A stretch of 56,284 nucleotides of DNA from contig JAOPZM010000245.1 in NCBI GenBank assembly GCA_025964115.1, positions 1-56,284 of the forward strand. The letters are read 5' to 3'. Below are positions 41,877 to 50,521 of the stretch, piece by piece; the first letter of the stretch is position 1, and each line of letters opens with the position of its first letter. This DNA is from Solirubrobacterales bacterium. GTDB lineage: Bacteria > Actinomycetota > Thermoleophilia > Solirubrobacterales > Solirubrobacteraceae. Made by a program: the position numbers and the translations under genes. Below the pieces are notes generated by a model. That model searched no databases, was not told the DNA's origin, and saw nothing but the letters and a program-made list of their open reading frames with translations.

Positions 41877-42230
41877 ATGGCCCTACAGCCGTTATCCGCG
41901 GGAGAACTGGCTGAGACGCCCACGCTGTTCGCGAGCTTCATGGGTTACGTGGATAGAGGCCACAAGACGTTCGGCCAGCTGCTGGCGATATATCGGGAGC
42001 GCAGCAAGACGCTCCACGTAGACGACGACCAGGCGAACGACCTGCGAGTCGGCCGCTTCATGGATGACATGTCGAGCAGCAGGTGGAAGAGCGACGTGGT
42101 CATACGGATAGGCGTCTTCGATGGGACGTTGCTCGTGATTGATGGGATACATCGCGGGATCGCGTACCTGGCGTGCATAGAAGAGGGCATCAGCCCCGAT
42201 CGCCTTCCGGCGCTGCACGTCGCCTGTTAG
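41877..42230 (+). CDS. Orphan protein with ParB-like DGIHR motif
   Basis: About 117 residues (ATG 41877; the track start 41826 is a TTG). The C-terminal half reads SSRWKSDVVIRIGVFDGTLLVIDGIHRGIAYLACIEEGI. The DGIHR loop after paired beta strands resembles the conserved DGxHR of ParB/Srx-like nuclease or NTP-binding folds. The N-terminal half is helical, with YVDRGHKTFGQLLAIYRERSKTLH. Codon use is less GC-rich at third positions than neighbours (TTA, GTA, ATA, TAT), hinting at transfer. No partner gene is evident; ParB resemblance is weak. Confidence 0.55.
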   Translation: MALQPLSAGELAETPTLFASFMGYVDRGHKTFGQLLAIYRERSKTLHVDDDQANDLRVGRFMDDMSSSRWKSDVVIRIGVFDGTLLVIDGIHRGIAYLACIEEGISPDRLPALHVAC

Positions 42231-42385
42231 GGGCAGACGCCGACCTGGCGCTGCACCCGCGCCGGTATCCTCGCAAGCGGACAGCGGTAGGAGCTGGCCG
42301 CGAACACGATGCTCCAGCGGTCGTGGCTTCCTCGCTTGAGGATGTTCTTCCCTCGACGCTCAGGCGCGACAGCTATAAAACGTTC

Positions 42386-42414
42386 TTGACATAGGCCTGT
42401 GGCCGATCTACGAT
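42386..42414 (+). promoter_or_regulatory. Consensus sigma-70-type promoter
   Basis: TTGACA (42386-42391), a 17-nt spacer and TACGAT (42409-42414). The stretch 42231-42556 otherwise has no clear gene. A seven-codon frame (ATGGGGCACAAGGGTGCTTGG then TGA) beginning near 42436 follows GAGAGGTGGGGA and may be a leader. The promoter would give the 53-codon gene at 42557 a leader of about 135 nt. Confidence 0.6.
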
Positions 42415-42556
42415 TGAGCGGGCGAGAGGTGGGGAATGGGGCACAAGGGTGCTTGGTGACCGATCAGTGCGAAGGAGCCGTCCTCGGCGCGCAGGCGATT
42501 GTCGGGCCGTGGGCGCGGGTCAAAGGCCCTCCAACGGAAGCAGAGGAGACTGGGAC

Positions 42557-42718
42557 ATGGACGGCCACCTGATCGGGATCGCGCAGGAGCTCGTTCACGC
42601 CCGACCCGAGACCGAAGACGAGGCCAGGGCGGCGCTGGAATGGATCGCCGCCCGCAGGGGCATAGCCCTACATGAGCTGATGGCGGAGCAGAACCGCCTC
42701 CACCCGCTGGCTTCCTGA
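42557..42718 (+). CDS. Small helical protein, unknown function
   Basis: A 53-residue acidic protein (MDGHLIGIAQELVHARPETE then DEARAALEWIAARRGIALHE and LMAEQNRLHPLAS). The start has GAGGAGACTGGGAC upstream, a strong ribosome-binding site, and a consensus promoter lies 150 nt before. The helix pattern DEARAALEWIAARRGIALHELMAEQNRL faintly recalls the C-terminal helices of ANTAR RNA-binding domains, but the sequence is too short to be sure. Convergent with the LysR gene. I assign no function. Confidence 0.55.
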   Translation: MDGHLIGIAQELVHARPETEDEARAALEWIAARRGIALHELMAEQNRLHPLAS

Positions 42719-42773
42719 TCTTCCGCGCACGCGGTCTCGCAATGGCCGTGGAGGACGGGGTACGTGCCCTGAT

Positions 42774-43703
42774 TCAGTTCCGGGTCGTGTGCTCGGCGGC
42801 CGAGGAGCGCTCGGCGGTGCTGCCCGCGAGGGCGAGGAGAGCCGGGACGAGCGGGTTTTGATTGTCGTCGCGCCAGACCAGAGCCAGCGCCGCTGGATCG
42901 GCGTCGCGCACGGGGATAGCGACCACATCGGGCAGGATGTTCACGATGGTCGCCGCCTGGCAGGCCGGGATGGTCGTGATCGCCCGACCGGACGCGATGC
43001 AGGCGACCAGCTCGGTCGAGGTGAGCACGGTGTCGGTGGTTGTGTGTGGTGGCGGCTCGCCACGGTGATCATCGAGGCTCCAGAAGCCGGCCCAGGCCGG
43101 CTCGACTGAGGGATGGAAGTGAAGGAACGTCTCGTCGAGCACCTCGGCGACCGTCAGCTCACCTCGCTCGGCGAGCGGATGACCGTTGGGGGCGACGACG
43201 ACGCGCGGCTCCAGCCGAAATCGCTTCACACGGATCCCCAGCTCGGCCGCAGGTGGATGACAGAACGCTACGTCCACGTCTTCGAGCCACAACAGGGTCG
43301 GAGCCCGCGGCAATGTGAGCTCGCGGAACGACAGTTGGGCGTCGGGGTGCGCGTCTTCGAACGCGGCGAACAGCTCCGGCGCGTGAAGCGTCGGCGGAGA
43401 CCCGATGAACCCGACCTCGATCGTGCCCTTGGCGGCATGCGCCAGCGACTGGGCCGTCTGGACGGCATCCATTTCAGCCGCGACCGCGCGGCGCGCATAC
43501 GGCAAGAACATCTCGCCGGCAGGCGTGAGCGTGACGCCGCGGGCGTGGCGCAGCAGCAGGTTGATGCCGAGTTGGGACTCGAGCTGCATGATGGCCTGCG
43601 ATAGCGCGGGCTGTGCGATATGAAGCTTCGCGGCGGCCCGGGTTATCTGTCCCTCATCCGCGATGGCGACGAAGTAGGCCAGCTGCCCGCGCTTAAAGGA
43701 CAC
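42774..43703 (-). CDS. LysR-family transcriptional regulator
   Basis: A 309-residue LTTR. The N-terminal helix-turn-helix is QLAYFVAIADEGQITRAAAKLHIAQPALSQAIMQLESQLGINLLLRHARGVTLTPAGEMFL. The periplasmic-binding-like effector domain starts at GTIEVGFIGSPPTLHAPELFAAF and includes DVAFCHPPAAELGI and VVVAPNGHPLAERGELTVAEVL. GTG start with GGAGGAACAC. LTTRs usually regulate a divergent gene, but upstream sequence on the opposite strand has only non-coding-looking frames until the GGDEF-EAL gene, so its target is unclear. Confidence 0.92.
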   Translation of the reverse strand: MSFKRGQLAYFVAIADEGQITRAAAKLHIAQPALSQAIMQLESQLGINLLLRHARGVTLTPAGEMFLPYARRAVAAEMDAVQTAQSLAHAAKGTIEVGFIGSPPTLHAPELFAAFEDAHPDAQLSFRELTLPRAPTLLWLEDVDVAFCHPPAAELGIRVKRFRLEPRVVVAPNGHPLAERGELTVAEVLDETFLHFHPSVEPAWAGFWSLDDHRGEPPPHTTTDTVLTSTELVACIASGRAITTIPACQAATIVNILPDVVAIPVRDADPAALALVWRDDNQNPLVPALLALAGSTAERSSAAEHTTRN

Positions 43704-43917
43704 GTGTTCCTCCCCGGACGAAAGCGTTGGCGCGGCCCCACGTCGACCCCTGGCACATGGTCGAGGGCTGACTCTCGTGTGCGGTGGCGATCGCCCCTGC
43801 CGCCGCCGGATCGAGCCCCCGCCCGGTCATCACGTCGCCAAAGGCCTGTTGAAGATGATGCGCGTGCCAGGCCGCCGTGCCAATGCGCGTAGTGCGCTCA
43901 AATCGACACGGTGGATC
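43693..43917 (-). pseudogene. Coding-like frame upstream of LysR, possible gene remnant
   Basis: Not in the ORF track because it lacks a start near its beginning. The minus frame is open for about 74 codons (FERTTRIGTAAWHAHHLQQA, FGDVMTGRGLDPAAAGAIAT, AHESQPSTMCQGSTWGRANA) and ends in a TAA inside the LysR start region. Third positions are GC-rich and the residue mix looks natural. The only in-frame starts are GTG/ATG about one third along. Upstream frame MIRHEIHRVDL could be the original N-terminus joined by a frameshift. No family recognised. Confidence 0.35.
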
Positions 43918-44312
43918 TCATGACGGATCATCTTCTGCGACCTGCTGTCGCCGGCCCCCCGTCGCATATCTAGGCTGCTATGCGAAAACTCTATACCACA
44001 AACGGCCGATCCATCTATCTGACTCGCCTGGTGTGTGCCAGACAGCGGGCCTTTCGGCTCGCAGCTGTGACACCCGTTCGGGCCCGATTGCTAGAGCTGC
44101 AAAGCGCGGGCCGGCCTTGCGTGGGGGAGGGGACCCGCCGGAGCCCACCGCCCCGAGGCGCCGCGCAACGTCTGCGCACGAACCGCCGGCGAGGTTATCT
44201 TCCCCGCAACGCCTGCCGAGACCGGGGCTATGCGAGTCATGTGCTGTTCGGTACCTGGGCTTTCGACACCAAGCGTGGCTGTCCTCGCCACCACTGGGGT
44301 CGACCCGCTCGC
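43918..44312. other. Long leader before the GGDEF-EAL gene, no gene recognised
   Basis: The track extends the GGDEF-EAL frame back to 43980, but the 111 extra residues are Arg/Pro-rich, with Cys and no membrane character, and look non-coding. The stretch holds GC-rich inverted repeats. I looked for a c-di-GMP riboswitch because of GCAAAGC near 44099 but did not find the other conserved blocks. Confidence 0.45.
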
Positions 44313-47300
44313 GTGAGACTTCTGGATGGTAAGCCGAGATCCCCTCGTTTGCACGCCTGGTCGGCGTACCTACTTGGGCTCGCGGGCCTCACGACGGCGT
44401 ACATGCTCGGGCACTTTGTCGGCCTGCATTGGCTCAACAGCGGCCCGGTGTACAACATCATCGGCGCCTCGGCGGTTGTGGCGCTCATCGTCGGTGCGAG
44501 GAAGAACTCGCAGGATCGCCGCCTACCGTGGTACATGTTCGCGCTCGCACAGGCGCTCTTCGTGATTGGCGACGTCCTCGCCTACAACTACCGAAGCTTC
44601 TTCGGCACGGCGCTCCCCTTCCCCTCGATCGCCGACGTCTTCTACCTGGCTGTCGCTCCACTCCAGGTGGCTGGTCTGCTCCTGCTGATGCGCCAGCGCA
44701 ACGAGCCTCGCAGCCGGGCCAGCCTGATCGACGCGCTGATCATTACCGTGGCGGCGGCAGCGCTGTCGTGGGTGTACCTGATGGCGCCCTACGCTCACGA
44801 CCACACGCTGAAACTGACCACGAAGCTCATCTCGATTGCCTATCCGTTGGCGGACATCCTGGTGCTCGGGGTGCTCCTGCGCATGGCGGTGGGGGGTCGT
44901 CGGCGCGGACTGGCGTTTGGATTCCTCGTGTGTGGCACCGCGGCGCTGCTGCTCACCGACTCGATCTACGGGTGGAAGCTGCTGCACGGTGGCTACGCCA
45001 CAGGGGGGGTCCTGGATGTCGGATGGGCCACCTTCTACGGCCTGCTCGGTGCGGCGGCGCTCCATCCCTCCATGCGAAAGCTCGTCGAACGGGCTCCGGA
45101 TCCTGAGGGGCGTCTGACCCGGCTTCGCCTTGCGCTGCTCACCTGCGCCACCCTGACGGCACCGACTCTGCTGATCGCCAGAGGGATGCTGGGGGGATCG
45201 CTCGACGGTTACGTCGTTGTCGCTGCATCGATGATCCTCTTCGCTCTGGTGCTCTTGCGCATGACCGGCCTCGTTCACCGGAATGAGGAAGCGGTCCGCA
45301 GGGAGGCGGCGCTGCGGTTGGGCGGTGAGGCGCTGGTGACGGCCGTCGGTGGCAAGGAGATCTACTCGGCGGCGCTGCAGGCGGCCCGGTCGGTGGTCGG
45401 CGAGGACGTAACCGTGAGGCTTTACCTGACAAGCGGCCGCGAGGACCAGCTGAGTGCCGTGGGTAGCAGCGATCGGGATGCCACGAGTCTTCCGCCCGTG
45501 CGTCTTGGCGATCTCCCTGCGATGGTGCTCGCGGACCTGCGCGAGCGTCGTGTAGTCACCCTGGAACGTGCAGAACAGACGTGGACCGTCGCGCCGCTCT
45601 CTATCCGCGACGAGCTCACGGGTGTCTTGTCCGTGCTGTCCCGGACTCGACTGAAACGCGCCGCGGAGGAGAGTCTGGCAACGCTGGCCACCGAGGTGGC
45701 GCTTGCGCTGCAAAGCGCCGCGTTGACTGAAGAAGCCCTCTCCCAACGCTCCGAGGCGCGACTGAGCTCGCTCGTCCGGAACGCATCCGACGTGATCTGC
45801 ATCGTGGGAGAGGACGCCGCGATCCGCTACCTGAGCCCGTCAATCCAACGAATGTTCGGATACCTTCCGGGCGTTCTCGCTGACGGTCGTGTGGTTGACA
45901 TAGTGCATCCCGACGAACAGCAGCGAGTGCTCGCATTCATTTCGGCGACCGCAGCACAGCCTGTCGGCCACCCCCAAAACGTGGAGTTCCGCGTGCGTCA
46001 CGCCGAGCAGGGCTGGCGCGATGTGGAGGCTCTCGCCACGAACCTTCTCGGCGATGAGGCCGTCAACGGCGTAGTGCTCAACATCCGCGACGTCACCGAG
46101 CGCAAGGCTTTTGAGGCCGAGCTGGAGCACCAGGCGTTTCATGACGCGCTCACCGGGCTGCCCAACCGGGCGCTGTTCCACAACCGCCTGGAACACGCCC
46201 TCGCCGGACAGCGTCGCGACAGCCTGCCGGTCGCTGTCCTGTTTCTCGACGTCGACGCCCTGAAGGACATCAACGACAGCCTCGGGCATGCCGCCGGCGA
46301 CAAGGTGCTGCAAGAGGTTGGCCGTCGACTCGACGACTGCATGCGGGGAGTGGACACCGCAGCGCGTATGGGCGGCGATGAGTTCGCAGTCATGATCCAC
46401 AGCTCGGAGAGCGAGATGCACTCGATCGAGATCGCCCAACGCGTGACGGACGCTCTCGCTCTCGCTCTCACACTCGACGGCAAGCAGGTCAAGGTGGCGA
46501 CAAGCGTCGGGATCGCCTTCAGCAACAGGGATGGGTCCGTCTCCCGGAATGCCGAGGAGCTGCTGGGTGACGCGGACGCTGCCATGTACATGGCGAAGCA
46601 ATCGGGAACGGGGGGCTACCAGGTCTTTCAGCCCGACATGCACGCCCAAGCGCTGGTGCGCCTCGAACTCAAGGCCGATCTGCAGCGCGCGATGGACGCC
46701 CGGGAGTTCACCCTGCGCTACCAGCCGATCATGGATCTCTCCCGCGGAGACATGGCGGGCATGGAGGCGCTCGTTAGATGGGAGCATCCGATTCGGGGCA
46801 CCTTGGCGCCCGCGGAGTTCATCCCCCTCGTCGAGGAAACGGGCCTGATCGTTTCTCTCGGGCGCCAGATCCTCAGGGAAGCCTGCCAGCACGTAGTGCA
46901 GTTCCAGCATGAGTGTCCTCGCGACCCGCCGCTGTCGATTTCCGTCAACGTGTCCGCATTCCAGCTGCAGCGCCCCGAGTTCATCGATGAGGTTCGCGGT
47001 GTGCTGCAAGAGACCGAGATTGTGCCGAGCAGCCTGATCCTCGAGGTGACGGAGAGCGTGATGATGAAGGATATGGACCTGAGCATCCTGCGTATGAATG
47101 CCCTGCGCTCGCTCGGCGTCAGGCTCGCTATCGACGACTTCGGCACGGGTTACTCGTCGTTGATGTACCTTCGCAGGCTCCCCGTCGACATCCTGAAGAT
47201 CGACGGGTCATTCCTCGCAGACACCAGCCCGGAGGCAACACTGCTGATCGCGGCGGTGGTGCAGCTGGCGCGGATCTTCAAGCTCCAAGCAGTCGTTGAG

Positions 47301-47468
47301 GGCGTCGAGGACGAGACATACCTCGAGCGCCTAAAGGACACACGCAGCGACTTCGGTCAGGGGTTCTACTTCGGGAAGCCACTGTCCGGCGAGGAGATCA
47401 TGAGGATCGCGGCGCGACGGCCACAGATGGACGCGGCGAGTTTGGTACCCGTCACCTCTCGCGGGTGA
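44313..47468 (+). CDS. Membrane GAF-PAS-GGDEF-EAL c-di-GMP signalling protein
   Basis: About 1051 residues. Eight or so membrane helices occupy residues about 15-325 (AYLLGLAGLTTAYMLGHFVGL, YNIIGASAVVALIVGA, FYLAVAPLQVAGLLLLM, ASLIDALIITVAAAALSWVYL and more). A GAF-like region then runs to about 480 (LSIRDELTGVLSVLSR), a PAS to about 610 (NASDVICIVGEDAAIRYLSP), a GGDEF with RMGGDEF, and an EAL with MEALVRWEHP, VTESVMM, IDDFGTGYSSL, KIDGSFL and EGVEDE. Both catalytic sites look intact. GTG 44313 is the preferred start, though without a clear ribosome-binding site. Confidence 0.9.
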   Translation: MRLLDGKPRSPRLHAWSAYLLGLAGLTTAYMLGHFVGLHWLNSGPVYNIIGASAVVALIVGARKNSQDRRLPWYMFALAQALFVIGDVLAYNYRSFFGTALPFPSIADVFYLAVAPLQVAGLLLLMRQRNEPRSRASLIDALIITVAAAALSWVYLMAPYAHDHTLKLTTKLISIAYPLADILVLGVLLRMAVGGRRRGLAFGFLVCGTAALLLTDSIYGWKLLHGGYATGGVLDVGWATFYGLLGAAALHPSMRKLVERAPDPEGRLTRLRLALLTCATLTAPTLLIARGMLGGSLDGYVVVAASMILFALVLLRMTGLVHRNEEAVRREAALRLGGEALVTAVGGKEIYSAALQAARSVVGEDVTVRLYLTSGREDQLSAVGSSDRDATSLPPVRLGDLPAMVLADLRERRVVTLERAEQTWTVAPLSIRDELTGVLSVLSRTRLKRAAEESLATLATEVALALQSAALTEEALSQRSEARLSSLVRNASDVICIVGEDAAIRYLSPSIQRMFGYLPGVLADGRVVDIVHPDEQQRVLAFISATAAQPVGHPQNVEFRVRHAEQGWRDVEALATNLLGDEAVNGVVLNIRDVTERKAFEAELEHQAFHDALTGLPNRALFHNRLEHALAGQRRDSLPVAVLFLDVDALKDINDSLGHAAGDKVLQEVGRRLDDCMRGVDTAARMGGDEFAVMIHSSESEMHSIEIAQRVTDALALALTLDGKQVKVATSVGIAFSNRDGSVSRNAEELLGDADAAMYMAKQSGTGGYQVFQPDMHAQALVRLELKADLQRAMDAREFTLRYQPIMDLSRGDMAGMEALVRWEHPIRGTLAPAEFIPLVEETGLIVSLGRQILREACQHVVQFQHECPRDPPLSISVNVSAFQLQRPEFIDEVRGVLQETEIVPSSLILEVTESVMMKDMDLSILRMNALRSLGVRLAIDDFGTGYSSLMYLRRLPVDILKIDGSFLADTSPEATLLIAAVVQLARIFKLQAVVEGVEDETYLERLKDTRSDFGQGFYFGKPLSGEEIMRIAARRPQMDAASLVPVTSRG

Positions 47469-47614
47469 GGCGAGGTGGCTGTCCTTGAGGATGCGGATGG
47501 ACTCGAGCCGACCGTGATCGAGCCGTTCACTCGAATATGTCGAGGGCAGGTCACGCGCCCGAGGGGTAGGGTTCCCACTGTTTCGTCCGGTCTGATTTCG
47601 TCAGAGAGGGAGTT

Positions 47615-48019
47615 GTGAACGACTACGAGGCGATCAGGCAGCTGTTGTACAGGTACTCGTTCTACGTCGATGCTCGGGACTACGGCAAGCTGGGCGACCT
47701 GCTCGCGCAGGCGACGTTTTCGCTGATATGGAAGACCGAGGGCATCGAGCACACCGGGATCCGCGGCGCGGATGAGATAAGGGCCTACTACTCCAACCAC
47801 CAGAAGGATCGGCGGCCGTCGCGGCACATCATCACCAACGTCGTCATCGACATCGACGACGACGGCCAATCGGCGTCGGTCTACGCCTACCTGACGTCAG
47901 TCGGGCATCCGCCAGAGCCACCGAGCGTCCTTCTCAGCGGACACTACGAGGACCGCTTTGAGAAGATCGACGGCGAGTGGCGGTTCACGGAGAAGACCTG
48001 CATCATGGACCTCCCATAA
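47615..48019 (+). CDS. SnoaL-like / NTF2-fold protein
   Basis: A 134-residue cone-shaped NTF2-fold protein of the SnoaL_4 type. Characteristic segments are YEAIRQLLYRYSFYVDARDYGKLGDLLAQATFSLIW, GADEIRAYYSNHQKDRRPSRHIITNVVID, and a C-terminal GHYEDRFEKIDGEWRFTEKTCIMDLP. Members include small hydratases, isomerases and ketosteroid isomerase-like proteins; the Tyr/Asp pair common to catalytic versions is partly present (YRYSFYVDARD). GTG start with AGAGAGGGAG. Convergent with another SnoaL-like gene just beyond, which suggests a related substrate. Confidence 0.85.
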   Translation: MNDYEAIRQLLYRYSFYVDARDYGKLGDLLAQATFSLIWKTEGIEHTGIRGADEIRAYYSNHQKDRRPSRHIITNVVIDIDDDGQSASVYAYLTSVGHPPEPPSVLLSGHYEDRFEKIDGEWRFTEKTCIMDLP

Positions 48020-48067
48020 GCGTCGGCCGTCCGCGGCCCGCCGAAGGCTTGCCAGACGGCTCCGGAG

Positions 48068-48525
48068 CTAGCCACCGAGCGTCCGCGTGTCACTGAATTC
48101 GAGGTACAGGTTGCGCTCGGCGAATAGCCACGTTCCGGCCTTCTTCACGAAGGAGTCGAGGTAGCGGAGGTAGGCGAGCATGATCTTGGGCTCGCCGTCC
48201 GAAGAGAAGACGTGGTGGGCAATGCAGCAGGCCTCGCCCGTGGCTCGGTCGCCGTCGAGGGTCACGGTGCTCTGCCCGTTGAAGTGCATCGTGACCTCGT
48301 ACTGTTTCAGAGCCGCGAAGACGGGGGTCAGCGCCTCTCGGCCATTGAGGTCTTCCGTGGGCTCGGTGCCCACGCCGTTCATGTAAACGAGGAAATGCGT
48401 GTCCTCGGTGAAGAGGGCCTTCTGCGCCTCCGCCTCGCGACGGTCGGCGCAGTGAGCGTACGCGTCCACCAGCTCGCGAATCGCGAGGCGGTCGCCTCCT
48501 CGGGTGAGATCGCTGCGTGCTCCAT
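48068..48525 (-). pseudogene. SnoaL-like protein gene with a one-base frameshift near its start
   Basis: The body encodes a SnoaL/NTF2-fold protein (LAIRELVDAYAHCADRREAE, KALFTEDTHFLVYMNGVG, GQSTVTLDGDRATGEACCIA, and FAERNLYLEFSDTR). The frame lacks any start; the track joins it to sequence antisense to the next gene. A good start, ATG 48525 behind AAGGACGTC, reads MEHAAISPEEA and then leaves the frame. Inserting one base near 48494-48496 would give MEHAAISPEEADRLAIREL, a normal family N-terminus. So either the gene is inactivated by a deletion or the assembly lost a base. Confidence 0.75.
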
Positions 48526-48573
48526 GACGTCCTTTCTTGCGCGTGGCCTTGGGCTGCGATGGGATTTCTGCGG

Positions 48574-50469
48574 CTAGGTCGCGTCTGGTTTGGCTTGGGA
48601 GGGGCGCCCCGTCTGGAGTTCCCGGTCGAGTCTGATCGCGGCGCTGATCAGCGCGAGGTGTGTGAAGGCTTGTGGGAAGTTGCCGAGCAGCTCGCCGCTC
48701 GAGCCGATCTGCTCCGAGTACAGCCCGAGGTGGTTTGCGTAGGTGAGCATCTTCTCGAACGCGAGCTGGGCGTCCTCGAGGTAGCCGGCCCGCGCGAGGC
48801 ACTCGACGTACCAGAAGCTGCACATCGAGAACGTCCCCTCGTCGCCGTCGATCCCGTCCGGAGCTGCCGCGGGGTCGTAGCGGTAGACGAGGCTGTCGGA
48901 GACCAGCTCGCTGCCGATCGCGCGGAGCGTCGATAGCCAACGCGGGTCGGTGGGTGCGATGAAGTGAACGAGCGGCATCAGCAGGATCGACGCGTCGAGC
49001 ACGTCGGAGCCCTCGGCCTGGACGAACGCCTGCCTGCGCTCGCTCCATCCGCGCGCCATGATCCAGGCGAAGATGTCGTCGCGTACCCGCGTCCAGCGCG
49101 CGAGGTCCGCCGGGAGCGCGCGATTCGTCGCGATTCTCATCGCGCGGTCGATCGCGACCCAGCACATCAGGCGTGAGTGCGTGAAGCGCTTGCGACCGCC
49201 GCGGGTCTCCCAGATGCCGTCGTCTGGCTCCTGCCAGTGCTCGCAGACCCAGTCAACGAGCGGCACCAGGTTCATCCAGTCGTCGTAGGCGATCAGCTCG
49301 CCGCGACCCTGAAGCGCCTGCCGCTCGGCCAGGTAGATCGAGTCGAGTAGCTCGCCGTAGACGTCGAGCTGCAACTGGCTCGCCGCGCCGTTGCCGATCC
49401 TGACCGGGCGCGACCCACGATAGCCCTCAAGGTGCCCGAGCTCGAGCTCAGTCAAGCAACGCTCGCCGTCGATCCGGTACATGACGTCGAGTGGGCTGCC
49501 GCCGGTCGGCGCCGCGGCCGCGCTTGAGATCTTGCGGCGGAAGCCGTTGAACGCGACCGCCTCCGCGGCAAATCCAAGCCGGGACAGCGCGAATATGGAG
49601 AAGGCGAAGTCGCGCAACCACGCGTAGCGGTAGTCCCAGTTTCGGGTCCCGCCGATTCGCTCGGGCAGGCTCGCGGTCGGGGCGGCCACGATCGCGCCGC
49701 TCGGCTCGTATGAGAGGAGCTTGAGCGTCAGCGCTGAGCGATCCACTATCTCGCGCCAGCGGCCCTGATACGAGGACTGGCGAAGCCACCCGCGCCAGAA
49801 CCTCACAGTTTCGTCGCCTAGCCGCTCGGCGTCCCGCGCGCCGAGCAGCACCGCCCGATCGCCAGCCTGAAGGACGAACGTCAGCCGCTCTCCCGCCGCG
49901 AGCTCGAACTCAGCCGTGGCTCCGGCGGAAGTTGCCTCCAGCGCGAGCGGCGAGCCGAGGGCAAGAGCGTCGCCCTGCGCGCGAAAGACGGCGCCGGTCG
50001 GCTCGATCGTGACCTGCGGCTCCTGCAGGCCGTAGCCGAAGCGCGGCTCGAGCTCAAGGCGAAAGCGCAACGCGCCGCGCACCCCAACCACGCTTCGGAT
50101 GAGCCGCTGCGGGCCGCCGCCCACAGGCATGAAGTCCTGAATCTCGCTCACGCCTCCGGGAGACAGAAAGCGGGTGACCAGAACATTCGTGTCGGGTAGA
50201 TAGAGCTGCTTCGAGCGCGCGAGCGGATCCGCGGGCGCGATCCGGTAGAAGCCGCCACGCTCGCAGTCCAGCAGCGCTCCGAAGACGCTCGGCCCGTCGA
50301 ACCGCCCCGGGCAGAACCAGTCGATCGTGCCGTCGCTCCCGACCACGGCGGCGGTGTGCAGGTCGCCGATGATCCCGTGCTCGGCGATCGGCAGGTAAGC
50401 CGTCGGCGGGCCCGGCCAGCGCGTGGGCGGCAGCTCTGCCGCCATGCCGTCAGCGCCACTCGCCGCCAC
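48574..50469 (-). CDS. Glycoside hydrolase family 15 (trehalase/glucoamylase-like)
   Basis: A 631-residue cytoplasmic GH15 enzyme. The N-terminal beta-sandwich has YLPIAEHGIIGDLHTAAVVGSDGTIDWFC. The (alpha/alpha)6 barrel has IGGTRNWDYRYAWLRDFAFS, the catalytic acid in EPDDGIWETRGG, and the catalytic base in SSGELLGNFPQAFTHLALI. Relatives in mycobacteria are trehalases, others are glucoamylases or glucodextranases, so the substrate is an alpha-linked glucoside. GTG 50469 has AGGAAGC upstream; ATG 50445 is an alternative. No signal peptide. Confidence 0.93.
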   Translation of the reverse strand: MAASGADGMAAELPPTRWPGPPTAYLPIAEHGIIGDLHTAAVVGSDGTIDWFCPGRFDGPSVFGALLDCERGGFYRIAPADPLARSKQLYLPDTNVLVTRFLSPGGVSEIQDFMPVGGGPQRLIRSVVGVRGALRFRLELEPRFGYGLQEPQVTIEPTGAVFRAQGDALALGSPLALEATSAGATAEFELAAGERLTFVLQAGDRAVLLGARDAERLGDETVRFWRGWLRQSSYQGRWREIVDRSALTLKLLSYEPSGAIVAAPTASLPERIGGTRNWDYRYAWLRDFAFSIFALSRLGFAAEAVAFNGFRRKISSAAAAPTGGSPLDVMYRIDGERCLTELELGHLEGYRGSRPVRIGNGAASQLQLDVYGELLDSIYLAERQALQGRGELIAYDDWMNLVPLVDWVCEHWQEPDDGIWETRGGRKRFTHSRLMCWVAIDRAMRIATNRALPADLARWTRVRDDIFAWIMARGWSERRQAFVQAEGSDVLDASILLMPLVHFIAPTDPRWLSTLRAIGSELVSDSLVYRYDPAAAPDGIDGDEGTFSMCSFWYVECLARAGYLEDAQLAFEKMLTYANHLGLYSEQIGSSGELLGNFPQAFTHLALISAAIRLDRELQTGRPSQAKPDAT

Positions 50470-50521
50470 CGCTACACGCTTCCTCGCCGAAGTACACGAG
50501 CCGACCCGGGCCGCGGGTCGC

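Noticed and set aside
44060-44250. c-di-GMP riboswitch before the GGDEF-EAL gene
   Set aside because: A GCAAAGC string is present, but the upstream GGCAAACC block and the closing stem of the GEMM consensus are not.
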